Part shown: in pieces, positions 1 to 9,195 of the stretch
Layout: every line of letters begins with the position of its first letter
Position numbering within the stretch: position 1 is the stretch's first letter
Program-made: the position numbers and the translations under genes
Notes under the pieces: model-generated
Database searches by the model: none
Seen by the model: only the letters and a program-made list of their open reading frames with translations
Told to the model about the DNA's origin: nothing
Assembly (NCBI GenBank): GCA_965243385.1
Contig: CBDEUV010000002.1
Location: forward strand, 2,418,001 to 2,482,000
Source: JANSYA01 sp965243385
Lineage (GTDB): Bacteria > Spirochaetota > Leptospiria > Leptospirales > Leptonemataceae
Direction: 5' to 3'
DNA length: 64,000 nt

Positions 1-801
1 TATCACAATAAATATCCGGAAGAATGGCAGCAGGTCAATCGCGAGGCGATCAACGAGGTCGGCCTGGGCAACGAAGTCGTCTTTTTTTCGCGCAGCGGCT
101 ACACAAAAAGCCCGGGACTGACCACGCTCTTCTGGCTGGGCGACCAGCTCGTAAGCTGGGACCGCTACGACGGCATCAAAACCGCGATTACCGGCCTGCT
201 GTCTTCGGGGCTCAGCGGTTACAGCCTGAACCACAGCGACATCGGCGGTTATACGACGATCACGAACCCCATCGCCGACTATCACCGCAGCCGCGAGCTC
301 CTGTGGCGCTGGACCGAGCTGTCCGCGTTTAACGTGGTCTTTCGCACCCACGAAGGCAATCAGCCCGACAACAATTTCCAGATCTACGACGACGAAGAGA
401 CTCTGAAATTCTTCAGCCGCTTCGCGAAGGTATTCGCGGCGCTCGCTCCCTATCGCAAAGCGCTGGTCGATGATGCCGCGGCGAAAGGCCATCCGGTCGT
501 GCGGCATCTCTTCGTGCACTATCCGGAAGATCTGGAAGTGCGAAAGATTCATTACGAGCAATTTCTGTTCGGGCCGGATTTCCTGATCGCGCCCGTGCTG
601 GATCCGGATCGCGTGCGTGTGCGGGTTTATCTGCCTGCGGGCGACTGGACCCATCTCTGGAGCGGCGAAAGCCTGAGCCTGGAAAGCGGCGAGTACCGCC
701 AGGTCGACGCGCCCCTGGGCCAGCCGCCGGTGTACTATAAAAGCGATTCTGCGGCTGGAGCCGCTTTGCGCGCGGAGCTGGCGCAGCGCGACCTGCTCTA
801 A
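1..801 (+). CDS. Glycoside hydrolase family 31, sulfoquinovosidase-like (5' end outside window)
   Basis: The reading frame is open from base 1, so this is the C-terminal 266 residues of a longer enzyme. Visible motifs are WLGDQ (its Asp would be the GH31 acid/base), HSDIGGY and RTHEGNQPDNN, followed by the usual C-terminal beta domain. The run HSDIGGYTT, RTHEGN.P..N.Q and the spacing between them resemble sulfoquinovosidases (YihQ/SmoI), which release sulfoquinovose from plant and algal sulfolipid derivatives, more than ordinary alpha-glucosidases. In YihQ the Tyr in the GGY position helps bind the sulfonate. The sulfonate-binding Arg and Trp lie upstream of the window, so the specificity cannot be confirmed. 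A putative sulfoquinovose monooxygenase and reductase lie about 12 kb downstream. GH31 membership is firm; SQase specificity is an inference. Confidence 0.85.
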   Translation, partial: YHNKYPEEWQQVNREAINEVGLGNEVVFFSRSGYTKSPGLTTLFWLGDQLVSWDRYDGIKTAITGLLSSGLSGYSLNHSDIGGYTTITNPIADYHRSRELLWRWTELSAFNVVFRTHEGNQPDNNFQIYDDEETLKFFSRFAKVFAALAPYRKALVDDAAAKGHPVVRHLFVHYPEDLEVRKIHYEQFLFGPDFLIAPVLDPDRVRVRVYLPAGDWTHLWSGESLSLESGEYRQVDAPLGQPPVYYKSDSAAGAALRAELAQRDLL

Positions 802-939
802 TTCGGCTGGTTTTGCGCTCGACCTTTCCGTTACGTCATGCCTTAGCCTGATGTGTATCCCGCCTCCCGGCGCCGGACGAACCGTCCCGAAAAAACGGTT
901 CTGACGTTGACCGCGGAGGCTCTTAGAGGTACACGAATC

Positions 940-1788
940 ATGAAATCGCTGAAATTACCGAGCATCGGTGCGGCCCTGGCCGTAGCCGCGCTGCTCACCG
1001 GATGTTTCACAGCGGACATCCGCCCGGACGTCGTCAAAAACGGCGTCACTGAAGAGGCCCGCCAGAAGGGCCGACAGCTACTGGAACGCAGCTTCGCCGC
1101 CGCCGGCGGACTGGAACAATGGAAAAGTTACGGCTCGGTCGAAGCCCGCTTTCGGGACGACTGGAGCATGGCACCGGCTCCGGCAAAATGGCTCTTCATG
1201 GAGTACGCCGAGGACAACCACCTGACGGCGATCGACGCGAAGATCGGAGAAATGGGCAACTCGCGTATGGAATTTCTGGAAGGTCCCGAGAAGGGCGTCG
1301 TGTGGGGCGTGACCGGCGGAGACCGCTACTACGAAATTGAGACGGCACAGAGAGCTCCCAAATTCATCGACAACCCGCAGCGTGAACTCGTCGTGGAAAA
1401 CGTGGAATTTTTCCTCGGCTTTCCGTTCTATCTGGCCAGCGCCGATCAGGTCGCCCACCTCGGAGAAGTCGAACTTGACGGCCGCAAACACGATCTGGTT
1501 TTTCTCTCCTGGGGAACTTTTGCACCGCAGGCGGACGTGGATCAGTGGCAGGTCTGGTTCGATCAGGAGACCGGTCTGATTACTCAAATGGAATTCACGG
1601 TCCGGCCCATGGGCAAATCCCTCACCGGCGTGTATTTTGTGACTGAATGGCAGGACGTGCAGGGTCTGAAACTCCCGCGGGTACTATCCGCGAATTTCGC
1701 CGCGGACGATCCGTCGCCCGTTCACATCTACACCATCTCCGACGTCGTACTGCATCGCGACGCTCGCACCGCGGTGATTGCGCCGTGA
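940..1788 (+). CDS. Predicted outer-membrane or periplasmic lipoprotein, function unknown
   Basis: The ATG at 940 is chosen because it is preceded by AGAGGT about ten bases upstream and opens a typical signal peptide: Lys-containing start, hydrophobic stretch AALAVAALL, then the lipobox LTGC. The upstream in-frame extension to 853 is Arg-rich and would bury this signal. The mature protein (about 260 residues) has no cysteine pairs or repeats that I recognise. It is rich in beta-type segments (YEIETAQR, WQVWFDQETGLI, VYFVTEWQDV), which recalls LolA/LolB-like or 'outer membrane lipoprotein-sorting' folds, but I cannot place it in a family. It lies downstream of the GH31 gene and just upstream of a MerR regulator on the same strand. 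Confidence 0.75.
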   Translation: MKSLKLPSIGAALAVAALLTGCFTADIRPDVVKNGVTEEARQKGRQLLERSFAAAGGLEQWKSYGSVEARFRDDWSMAPAPAKWLFMEYAEDNHLTAIDAKIGEMGNSRMEFLEGPEKGVVWGVTGGDRYYEIETAQRAPKFIDNPQRELVVENVEFFLGFPFYLASADQVAHLGEVELDGRKHDLVFLSWGTFAPQADVDQWQVWFDQETGLITQMEFTVRPMGKSLTGVYFVTEWQDVQGLKLPRVLSANFAADDPSPVHIYTISDVVLHRDARTAVIAP

Positions 1789-1818
1789 CCCGGCGCGCAT
1801 ACGAAGAGGCGTATCCTT

Positions 1819-2673
1819 ATGTTTCAGGTCGGTGAGTTTTCGAAAATCGCCCGCGTCAGCGGGCGGTTGCTACGCTACTACGACGAGATCGGTCTGTTTC
1901 CGCCGTCTCTGGTGGACGACGAAACCGGATATCGGTATTACAGCGCGGCGCAGTTGCCGCGACTGAATCGAATTCTGGCCCTGAAAGAACTTGGCCTGTC
2001 GCTCGACCAAATCGGCAAAATGATGGATCGCAGTATCAGCAGCGAAGAGATTCGCGGCATGCTGCTAATGCGTCGCGCCGAAGCCGAAGAGGCCCTCGTC
2101 CGCGAAAGCGATCGGCTGCGCCAGATCGAAAGCCGGCTCGAACAGATCGATCGAATAGGCGATCTGGGGGATTGGGACGTGGTGCTCAAACCGATCCCGG
2201 GGCGCCGGATCATTACGATTCGCGAAACCTGCAACGGCCCGGAAGACGGCCTGCGGATGGCCTTCGAATTACATCGCGCTCTGCCGGGAAAAGTCCGGCC
2301 GGGCGCGCTGGGTTCATTTATGGCCGTCACTCACAGCGACGATTTCGAGCTGGAAGATATTGACGTCGAAATGGGATTCTTTCTGAACGGCGCACCTCCG
2401 ACAGAAGAACTGACGGTGCTGGGTCACCCCGTCGCGGTCCGCGAACTACCGGCCCACGACCCGGTGGCCTGCGTGGTCCGCAACGGCAAACCCGAAGACG
2501 CGCATACAGTCACCGGTCCGTTGGGGCATTTTATGGAGCAACGCGGCTATCGCATGGCCGGTCCGACCACGGAAATATTCCTGAAAATGCCGCGACCCGA
2601 TCGGCCGGAAGACGCGGTGGTTGAAATGCAGTATCCGGTCGTACGCGAAGCGCTCAAACCGCCTCCCGCATGA
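1819..2673 (+). CDS. MerR-family transcriptional regulator with GyrI-like effector domain
   Basis: Residues 1-70 form a MerR winged helix-turn-helix: start FQVGEFSKIARVS, the RYYDEIGLF recognition segment, and the wing segment GYRYYSAAQLPRL. A dimerisation helix follows (about 75-115: EEALVRESDRLRQIESRLEQ). The C-terminal half (about 125-284) contains VVLKPIPGRRIITIRE and a terminal beta-rich part typical of the GyrI/SOUL-like (AraC-E-bind) effector domain of BltR/BmrR-type regulators. Such proteins activate transporter or stress genes on binding small hydrophobic molecules. The target is not evident; no efflux gene is adjacent. It starts 30 bases after the lipoprotein gene and may share its transcript. 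Confidence 0.88.
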   Translation: MFQVGEFSKIARVSGRLLRYYDEIGLFPPSLVDDETGYRYYSAAQLPRLNRILALKELGLSLDQIGKMMDRSISSEEIRGMLLMRRAEAEEALVRESDRLRQIESRLEQIDRIGDLGDWDVVLKPIPGRRIITIRETCNGPEDGLRMAFELHRALPGKVRPGALGSFMAVTHSDDFELEDIDVEMGFFLNGAPPTEELTVLGHPVAVRELPAHDPVACVVRNGKPEDAHTVTGPLGHFMEQRGYRMAGPTTEIFLKMPRPDRPEDAVVEMQYPVVREALKPPPA

Positions 2674-2854
2674 ATGGCGGCGGTTCAGAGTTATATTCTG
2701 TAGGCGGTCTTGAGTTTCGCGCACAGGCCGGGCAAATCGCGACGGGTATCCGGTTGCCTTAGATTTATCTCGACGCCGCTTTCGCCGCGCAGGTACAGGA
2801 CCGCCGTCTCTGATCTTCGCGGTCGGAGACCGTGTTTGTCCGCCCGCGAAGACC

Positions 2855-3901
2855 TCAGTGCGCGCTCGCCCAGTCCGGCGCGTCCGCCGCGGGCATCTCG
2901 TAAAATAATCCATCATAGCGTTTATAAATCGTCTCTTCGCCGAACTGCGCGATAAAACGTTTCCGCGCCCCGGCGGCGTTGCGTTTGTGCGCGCCGTAGT
3001 CGTCAGCGAAAATCAAATCGCCTGTGGTCCAATCGAAGACGAAAAAATAAGCGGCGGAATCGATGGGCCGGCGCACGGCGTCGAACGCTCCGTCGCTGAA
3101 AAAAGCGATGGGAGTGGGCGGCAGACCGCGGCGCTTGTAGACATTGTACGGAGACTTGAGCTCCAGGTCTTTAAACAACAAAAACGGACGATGATAACCC
3201 AGCGCGTATTCGACGGTCGGGCACGATCCCAGCACCTCGTTGTCGCGCAGTCGATTCAGAAATACCGCGGCGACGCCTTCGTATCCGCGATTCGAAGCCG
3301 CTTCTTTTTCGACGATGCTCGCCAGAATCAACTGCCGATACGGACCGAATTCCAACCCCGGAATATTATATTCAGCGACGTCGATGCCGCCGCGCTCCAG
3401 ACGACGGGCCGTCGCTTCCAGCAGGCGACGAATGAGCGCATCCACCGATTCGTCGCTTGCTCGCGTATAACGCCCGGGAACGAACAGGCCTTCAAAGCGA
3501 TTGATCCGTTCGACCGGCGGCGGCACAAACGCGAAACGCGGCTCCGAAAATTGCAGTCGCCCGGCGCTGCGACGAACGGCTGCACAGTCCAGGGATTCGG
3601 AAACGCCCTGAGCCCCGCTCGTAGCAATCCCGGCCGGATCCGCCGCCAGCAATGAATCGTCACTGGCTTCAGGATCGGCGGCTGAGCCGTCCGACACGGC
3701 ATCGCGCCCCAGGCGCTCGCACCAGTCACGCACCCGTTCCCCGACTCGGATTTCGAAAGAGCGACTCCCGGCCGCGTCGGGATCGGCGTGCTCCCCTCCA
3801 TCGCGCGCAGGATCGTCGCAGGCCAGGCCAGGGAGCGCGCAGGCCATAGCCAGCAGCAGCGCGAGGCCGCGAAAACGCCGTTCTGTCGACTTTATCCACA
3901 T
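2855..3901 (-). CDS. mltG: Endolytic murein transglycosylase MltG-like (YceG family)
   Basis: The C-terminal half carries the YceG/MltG signature: ILASIVEKEA (with the catalytic Glu), AAVFLNRLRDN, SPYNVYKRRGLPPTPI, and a final block YFFVFDWTTGDLIFADD. MltG cleaves nascent glycan strands in the periplasm and sets their length. I place the start at the ATG at 3901; this gives a signal peptide ending in LPGLAC, a plausible lipobox, where most MltG proteins have a plain N-terminal anchor. The extension to 3940 adds 13 uncharged residues ahead of it. The region between the signal and the catalytic domain (about 120 residues, acidic and Ser/Ala-rich) is poorly conserved and I see no clear LysM. It is divergent from the aldehyde dehydrogenase gene. 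Confidence 0.85.
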   Translation of the reverse strand: MWIKSTERRFRGLALLLAMACALPGLACDDPARDGGEHADPDAAGSRSFEIRVGERVRDWCERLGRDAVSDGSAADPEASDDSLLAADPAGIATSGAQGVSESLDCAAVRRSAGRLQFSEPRFAFVPPPVERINRFEGLFVPGRYTRASDESVDALIRRLLEATARRLERGGIDVAEYNIPGLEFGPYRQLILASIVEKEAASNRGYEGVAAVFLNRLRDNEVLGSCPTVEYALGYHRPFLLFKDLELKSPYNVYKRRGLPPTPIAFFSDGAFDAVRRPIDSAAYFFVFDWTTGDLIFADDYGAHKRNAAGARKRFIAQFGEETIYKRYDGLFYEMPAADAPDWASAH

Positions 3902-3961
3902 CAAACTATGCTGAAAAAACACTTGCAAACCACCGGTCAATTATTTGAATCTGGACCTATT

Positions 3962-5449
3962 ATGGCACCCAGCAACTCAAACACCACCCCCACGGCAAGC
4001 AAGACCTTCGGCACAGCGGCGATGACAGCCCCCAATACGCCGACCGAGGAAATTCAGCAGATTTTCGCGGCCCAGAAACGCAAGCAGCTCGAATTGCGAC
4101 GTTCCACCGCTGGCGAACGTATCGCGAAGCTGAAGAAACTCAAACAGGCCATCGAGTCGACGACCGGCGAGCTTGAAGAGGCGGTGTATAAAGATTTTCG
4201 CAAGGCGCCTTTAGAGACTGACCTGACCGAAACCCTGCTGGTGATTTCCGAAATCAAGACGGCCATTCGCGAAATCCGCGACTGGATGGCGCCGAAACGG
4301 GTCGGCACGCCGATGACCCTGCTGGGATCGCGCTCGGAAGTCGTCTACGAACCCAAAGGCACGGTGCTGATCATCGCGCCCTGGAATTATCCCTTCCAGC
4401 TGGCCTTCGCTCCGCTCATCGCGTCCATCGCCGCGGGCAATACGAATATCATCAAACCTTCGGAATATACGCCCCACACCTCCGCTTATATTCGCAAACT
4501 GGTCGAAAGCACCTTCACCCGCGACGAGTGCGCCGTGGTCGAAGGCGATCACACCGTATCGACCGAACTACTCAAGCTTTCGTTCGATCACATCTTCTTC
4601 ACCGGATCGACTCCGGTCGGCAAGATCATCATGGAAGCTGCGGCGAAGACCCTGGCGACCGTCACACTGGAACTGGGCGGCAAATCGCCGGTGATCATCG
4701 ACGAAAGCTCGGATATGAAGCTGGCGGCGAAACGCATCATGTGGGGCAAAGTCGTGAACGGCGGTCAAACCTGCGTCGCACCGGATTATCTGCTGGTGCC
4801 GGAAGGCAAAGTCGACGAATTCGTGAAACACGCGAAGCAGTCGGTCGAGAAAATGTACGCTTCGAGCGACAACCCGTCCGAATCGAAAGACTTTTCGCGC
4901 ATCGTAAGCACCCGCCATTACCAGCGACTGACGGAACTGCTGCACGAAGCCATGGAATCCGGCGCGAAAGTGGAGATGGGCGGCGCCTCCGACGCGAGCG
5001 AAAACTATATCGCGCCCACTTTGATCTCGGGCGTGAGCCCGGACATTCGTATCATGCAGGAGGAGATCTTCGGACCGCTGCTGCCGATCTTGACCTATCG
5101 CAAGCTGGAAGAAGCCGTAGACTTCGTAAACTCCCGCGAAAAACCCCTGGCGCTCTACGTCTTCAGCAAGAAAAACAAGAATATCAAGTACGTGCTGCAG
5201 AACACCTCTTCGGGCGGCGCGGCGATCAACGACGTGCTGATCCATCTCGCGAATCACAACCTGCCGTTCGGCGGCGCCAATCACAGCGGCCACGGCAGCT
5301 ATCACGGCCACTTCGGTTTTCGCGCGCTTTCGCACGAACGCGGCGTCTTAAAGCAATCGCGTTTCTTCAGCGCGCTGGATCTGCTCTATCCGCCGTACAC
5401 GGGCCTGTCGCGTAAGCTGGCGAATCTGACGAAAAAGCTACTGACTTGA
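3962..5449 (+). CDS. Aldehyde dehydrogenase, class 3-like
   Basis: NAD(P)-dependent oxidation of aldehydes to acids. Visible signature elements are PWNYPFQLAFAPLI (cofactor-binding), FTGSTPVGK, the general-base Glu in ELGGKSP, and the nucleophilic Cys in GGQTCVAPDY. The NGGQTCVAPDY form and the short C-terminus (LLYPPYTG followed by a basic helix) are typical of the class 3/fatty-aldehyde group (FALDH, coniferyl aldehyde dehydrogenase). The ATG at 3962 is preferred over upstream in-frame codons that overlap mltG; the ATG at 4022 is a second possibility because residues 1-20 are low-complexity. The last four bases overlap the AraC-family gene, so the two are probably co-transcribed. The substrate is unknown. 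Confidence 0.93.
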   Translation: MAPSNSNTTPTASKTFGTAAMTAPNTPTEEIQQIFAAQKRKQLELRRSTAGERIAKLKKLKQAIESTTGELEEAVYKDFRKAPLETDLTETLLVISEIKTAIREIRDWMAPKRVGTPMTLLGSRSEVVYEPKGTVLIIAPWNYPFQLAFAPLIASIAAGNTNIIKPSEYTPHTSAYIRKLVESTFTRDECAVVEGDHTVSTELLKLSFDHIFFTGSTPVGKIIMEAAAKTLATVTLELGGKSPVIIDESSDMKLAAKRIMWGKVVNGGQTCVAPDYLLVPEGKVDEFVKHAKQSVEKMYASSDNPSESKDFSRIVSTRHYQRLTELLHEAMESGAKVEMGGASDASENYIAPTLISGVSPDIRIMQEEIFGPLLPILTYRKLEEAVDFVNSREKPLALYVFSKKNKNIKYVLQNTSSGGAAINDVLIHLANHNLPFGGANHSGHGSYHGHFGFRALSHERGVLKQSRFFSALDLLYPPYTGLSRKLANLTKKLLT

Positions 5450-6309
5450 GCGCCAACCCTGGTCGCTTTGTATTCGAAGCGAATCTGGACCTGCGTGCAG
5501 AATTTCGCGCCCCGGGGGCCGGCGATCTCTTTACGATCCTGCGCTGGACGCGGGGCGCGGGCGAACTAACGCTCACGAACTGCGGCGAGCATAACGAAGG
5601 ACGGCGAAGATTCCAGGGTGAAACCCTGGTTCTGCTGAGTCCCGAAGCGCGCCTTGAATTTCACGGCGAATCGCCGGCGCCCGCTCTTCAGGGCAACCGC
5701 CTGTCCTTCGACGAAGAGTTTCTGTGCGCCCGCGAAGACAATAGCGCGCTCGTGGCCCCGCCGCAGTCGCTGTTTTATACGCGACCGGTGTTACGACCCG
5801 ACCCGGAAGCGGGTATCGCTCTCGGGCGCGTCTACCAGGACCTGGCGGACAACGCCGACGATTTCGAAATCGCCCGCTCATATCTTAAGATCCTTTTGCT
5901 GAAACTCAAGCGCTTCGCGGAAAGCGCGCCGAAACCCGGCGACCCCGCAAAAGCCGCCTCTACCGCGACACAGAACGGCGCATCCGCCGATCGCTTTCGG
6001 GAATTTCGGCGCCTGGTCGACCGACACTATCGCGAGTGGCACCGGCCCGCGCAATACGCGGAGCGGATGTTTTTATCGACCCGCTGCCTGAACGAGATCA
6101 CAAACGCCGCCGTCGAAAGCAGTCCCTCCCGGATTATTCAGAAGCGCATCCTGTTTGAAGCGCGACGATTGCTCCGCAATGAATCGGCTCCGATCGGCGG
6201 GATCGCCCGTGAACTGGGCTTCGGTGACGCCTCCTATTTCAGCCGCTTCTTTCGAAAACATGCGGGAATGACCCCCGAAAGCTTCCGCCGGCAACCGGAA
6301 GACGCCTGA
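5446..6309 (+). CDS. AraC-family transcriptional regulator
   Basis: The C-terminal 100 residues form a double helix-turn-helix of the AraC/XylS type: LNEITNAAVESSPSRII, then the diagnostic second motif ELGFGDASYFSRFFRKHAGMTPESFRR. The N-terminal 165 residues look like an AraC cupin effector domain (FTILRWTRGAGELTLTN; FDEEFLCA). The start is a TTG that overlaps the TGA of the aldehyde dehydrogenase gene (TTGA), so translation is likely coupled. The obvious candidate target is the dehydrogenase operon itself, but I see no operator that proves it. Confidence 0.88.
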   Translation: MSANPGRFVFEANLDLRAEFRAPGAGDLFTILRWTRGAGELTLTNCGEHNEGRRRFQGETLVLLSPEARLEFHGESPAPALQGNRLSFDEEFLCAREDNSALVAPPQSLFYTRPVLRPDPEAGIALGRVYQDLADNADDFEIARSYLKILLLKLKRFAESAPKPGDPAKAASTATQNGASADRFREFRRLVDRHYREWHRPAQYAERMFLSTRCLNEITNAAVESSPSRIIQKRILFEARRLLRNESAPIGGIARELGFGDASYFSRFFRKHAGMTPESFRRQPEDA

Positions 6310-6487
6310 GCTGGATTAGAATCCGGGCTCCGATGTTGTTCTACGCGACGCGGCGGGTCCGTCGATTTGTCCTGTACAAACTCCGTTTTGTCCGTATCGA
6401 TTCACCCAGGCGTCCGTTGCGCCCGGCCGCCAGGCGCTTCTAAAGAGCATCAACGTCATTCAGGGCGAATCCAGGAGGCGACCAATT

Positions 6488-7225
6488 ATGAACGCAACTC
6501 AATCCAATTCACCGTTAGTCCACCGCGCCGACACCCGGGGCGCCGCAAATTTCGGCTGGCTCCAGAGCCGGCATACGTTCAGCTTCGCGAATTATTTCGA
6601 CCCGGAGCGCATGCAGTTCGGAGCGCTGCGGGTGCTGAACGACGATGTGGTCGCGGGGGGCCACGGTTTTGGAACGCATCCTCACCGCGATATGGAAATC
6701 GTGTCGATTCCGCTGGCCGGCGGTCTCGAACACAAAGACAGCATGGGCACCGGTTCGGTGATCCGCGCGGGCGAGGTCCAGATCATGTCGGCCGGCACCG
6801 GCATCCTGCACTCGGAGTACAACGCGTCGGAAACCGAAACCGTAAATTTTCTGCAGATCTGGGTCCTGCCGGAGCAGCAGGGGATTACGCCGCGCTACGA
6901 TCAAAAGGCTTTCGACCTGGACGCCCATCGCGACCGGCTGGTCACCGTGGTGTCCCCCGATCCCGCGGACGAATCGGCGGTCTGGATCAATCAGCAGGCG
7001 CGCTTCTCGCTCGGCAAGCTTTCGGCGGGCGCGACTGTCGAATACGAACGACTGCGCGAAGGCAACGGGATCTACGTCTTCGTGATCGACGGCTCGGTGA
7101 CTCTGCCGGACGGCGAAACGCGACTGGAATCGCGGGACGCGGCCGGGGTCAGCGATCGCGCGCGGCTCGAAGTGCGGGCCGAATCGGATAGCCAGGTGCT
7201 GCTGATCGACGTGCCGATGTTTTGA
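6488..7225 (+). CDS. Pirin family protein (YhhW-like)
   Basis: A two-domain cupin. The N-terminal metal-binding motif is visible as THPHRDMEIV (two His) and ILHSEYN (His and Glu), matching the Fe-ligand set of pirin/quercetin 2,3-dioxygenase proteins such as YhhW. The characteristic openings RGAANFGWLQSRHTFSF and ERMQFGALRVLNDD are present. The length (245) is close to the usual 230-290. The ATG at 6488 has a strong CAGGAGG Shine-Dalgarno at 6473-6479. Pirins bind metal and may oxidise flavonols or act as redox sensors; the physiological role here is unknown. Confidence 0.93.
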   Translation: MNATQSNSPLVHRADTRGAANFGWLQSRHTFSFANYFDPERMQFGALRVLNDDVVAGGHGFGTHPHRDMEIVSIPLAGGLEHKDSMGTGSVIRAGEVQIMSAGTGILHSEYNASETETVNFLQIWVLPEQQGITPRYDQKAFDLDAHRDRLVTVVSPDPADESAVWINQQARFSLGKLSAGATVEYERLREGNGIYVFVIDGSVTLPDGETRLESRDAAGVSDRARLEVRAESDSQVLLIDVPMF

Positions 7226-7237
7226 GCGCCGCAAGTA

Positions 7238-8008
7238 TCAGGATTCGAGCAGTTTGTCCACGAACTGCTCGAATTTTTTTTCGGCCATGAGGTCGTGCAG
7301 GACCAGCTCGCCCTTATAGTAGATGCCCAGAGTTCCGAAGGGGCTGCCGATGCGGCGCGCCTCGGCGCCTTTTTCCAGTTTGTGAATTTTCGCCGGGACG
7401 CCTTTATCTTTCGCAATCGCGGCCAGAAGCGGAACGTATTCTTCCATAAAAGGGCACTGATTTGAATAGATAAAAGTGAAACCTTTCGTGTTCTCGCAGC
7501 GCCCTTTCTTCGCCGCGGCTTTGAATTTCGGCGGCTTCGCCTTCGGGTTCAGGCGAAGCGCGAGTAATTCGAAGTACGGCGGCGCGACGTCCACGGTTTC
7601 GAAGCCGTGTTTTTTGTAAAATTTCGGATCGGTCAGAAAGGGTTTCACTTTGTTCGAAGTGACGACCGCTACGCCGTCCTTTTTCTGCCTGCGCGCGTCG
7701 GCGATACAGTCCTCGAGCAACGCCTGCGCAACGCCCTGGCCTTTGAATTTTCCGGAAACCCACAGACAGTTAATCACCAGGTAATTCTTACCGCTCAGCG
7801 GTTTCCAGGCGGATTCAATCGGCATATACTCGACGAACATCTTGCCGCGATCGTCCAGACGTTTGAACACGAGTCCGTCTTTTTGAATGCGCGCCCGCAA
7901 CCACTCCTTTTTCGTCGCCGCGCGGGCCTGATTGGTCTTATCGTTCCCGATCGCACAGCAAATATGCTCCGTATCCAGGTTCTTCGCATCGACGGCTATC
8001 AGCTTCAT
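7238..8008 (-). CDS. GNAT N-acetyltransferase with C-terminal YoaP domain
   Basis: Residues 1-150 form a GNAT fold: the core VINCLWVSGKFKGQGVAQALLEDCI holds the acetyl-CoA loop with the motif G-Q-G-x-A, followed by FYKKHGFETVD. Residues 165-256 match the YoaP-like domain (CENTKGFTFIYSNQCPFMEEYVP), a thioredoxin-like tail with a CPF site found fused to GNAT in Bacillus YoaP and related proteins. The acetyl acceptor is unknown. The gene converges with the pirin gene (12 bases between stops) and is divergent from the 355-residue unknown protein. Confidence 0.85.
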   Translation of the reverse strand: MKLIAVDAKNLDTEHICCAIGNDKTNQARAATKKEWLRARIQKDGLVFKRLDDRGKMFVEYMPIESAWKPLSGKNYLVINCLWVSGKFKGQGVAQALLEDCIADARRQKKDGVAVVTSNKVKPFLTDPKFYKKHGFETVDVAPPYFELLALRLNPKAKPPKFKAAAKKGRCENTKGFTFIYSNQCPFMEEYVPLLAAIAKDKGVPAKIHKLEKGAEARRIGSPFGTLGIYYKGELVLHDLMAEKKFEQFVDKLLES

Positions 8009-8104
8009 GGTCGCTCAGCATACACTTCGCTGCGCTTGCGAGCAATGAATTAGATCATAGAAAAATCGTGGCAAAAAGCCGGCTCGAGCGCCATACGGTC
8101 CTCT

Positions 8105-9172
8105 GTGCAAACCACTCCCGCAGAATTGGCCCGCGCGGCCGGCATGGAGGCCGAATTCGCCGCGCTCACGCCGCGCGCCAGGTCGTTCTTCGATGCCCAT
8201 CTAAAATTCGAGCTGTCCCGCCTCGATATCGGCGACGGCGCGCAAGCGCTCATCGCTGGCGAACTGGAAACAAGCTACGACTGGCTGGTCGAACGTAACA
8301 TAGATGAATTATTCGACGTGGATGAGGTCTTCGACTGGATCCGCAGGCGGATTCTGCAGCATACGCCGACGCCGGAATCCGCGGCGAGCGCGGACGCCGT
8401 AGCCGGCGCCGTATGCGAAGCCCTTGCGGCCCGGACGGAAACCATAGGAGACCTCCTGTCCGGGGAAGCTTTCGATCTGTTGCTGGCCGACCTGAGCGAA
8501 GACGCGGCGCTTCGCGACGCGGTCGTGGACGGCATGGTGCATAACGCCGTGTTCAGCACGATCATTTCGGAGATCCTGTATCACGGCATCGCCGATTTCA
8601 TGTCGGAATCGAAATTAACGAACAGCATTCCCGGCGCGCAGTCGCTCTTCAAGCTCGGTCAGAATTTGCTAAACACGACGGCCCCCGGCCTCAAAGACGG
8701 CTTCGAAAAAACTATCAAAGAATTCATTAAGAACAACGCGGGCCAGATCATCAAAGACTCGGAAGCCTCCGTGAAAAAGAGCCTGAGCCCGGCTGTGATC
8801 CGGCAGGCGGCCGAGCAGTTCCGCGCGGAGCTCGACGAAACACAAATTCGCGAGCTGACACAATTCATCGCCCCGGAAAAGATTCCGTCGTATCGGAAAA
8901 TCGGAGATCTCTTTGGAACGAAGCTGCGGGCTTCGCCGCTCGTCGGGGATTTGATCCTCGTGGCACTCAACGCGCTCTTCGATTCCGTTCGGGATCGGAA
9001 GGCCGCGGATCTACTGCGGGATCTGGGAATCGATCGAGACGTTTTTCTGGAAGAAGGCCGCCAGCTCGCCGCCGGAATTCTGCGACGCGCGCAAACGAAC
9101 GGACTTCTGGAAAATCTGGTGACGCGCCGACTGCTCGCGTTTTATATTTCCGATGAGGCCGCCGGACTCTAA
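8105..9172 (+). CDS. Hypothetical protein, 355 residues
   Basis: I do not recognise this family. It is largely alpha-helical, with no signal peptide and only short hydrophobic segments (VVDGMVHNAVFSTIISEILYHGIADF about residues 140-165; ASPLVGDLILVALNALF about 280-297). Lys/Glu-rich amphipathic segments occur in the middle (GFEKTIKEFIKNNAGQII). Codon use is like that of its neighbours, which supports a real gene. The start is a GTG at 8105 without a strong ribosome-binding site, so the true start may be a little downstream. It lies 23 bases upstream of the antiporter gene and is probably co-transcribed with it. Confidence 0.7.
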   Translation: MQTTPAELARAAGMEAEFAALTPRARSFFDAHLKFELSRLDIGDGAQALIAGELETSYDWLVERNIDELFDVDEVFDWIRRRILQHTPTPESAASADAVAGAVCEALAARTETIGDLLSGEAFDLLLADLSEDAALRDAVVDGMVHNAVFSTIISEILYHGIADFMSESKLTNSIPGAQSLFKLGQNLLNTTAPGLKDGFEKTIKEFIKNNAGQIIKDSEASVKKSLSPAVIRQAAEQFRAELDETQIRELTQFIAPEKIPSYRKIGDLFGTKLRASPLVGDLILVALNALFDSVRDRKAADLLRDLGIDRDVFLEEGRQLAAGILRRAQTNGLLENLVTRRLLAFYISDEAAGL

Positions 9173-9195
9173 TCGAGTTCGCCGGAACCGCCTGT

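Noticed and set aside
2446..2955. Frames crossing the end of the MerR gene and the MerR-mltG convergent gap
   Set aside because: Arg/Pro-rich compositions typical of shadow frames in GC-rich DNA; no start signal or family resemblance.
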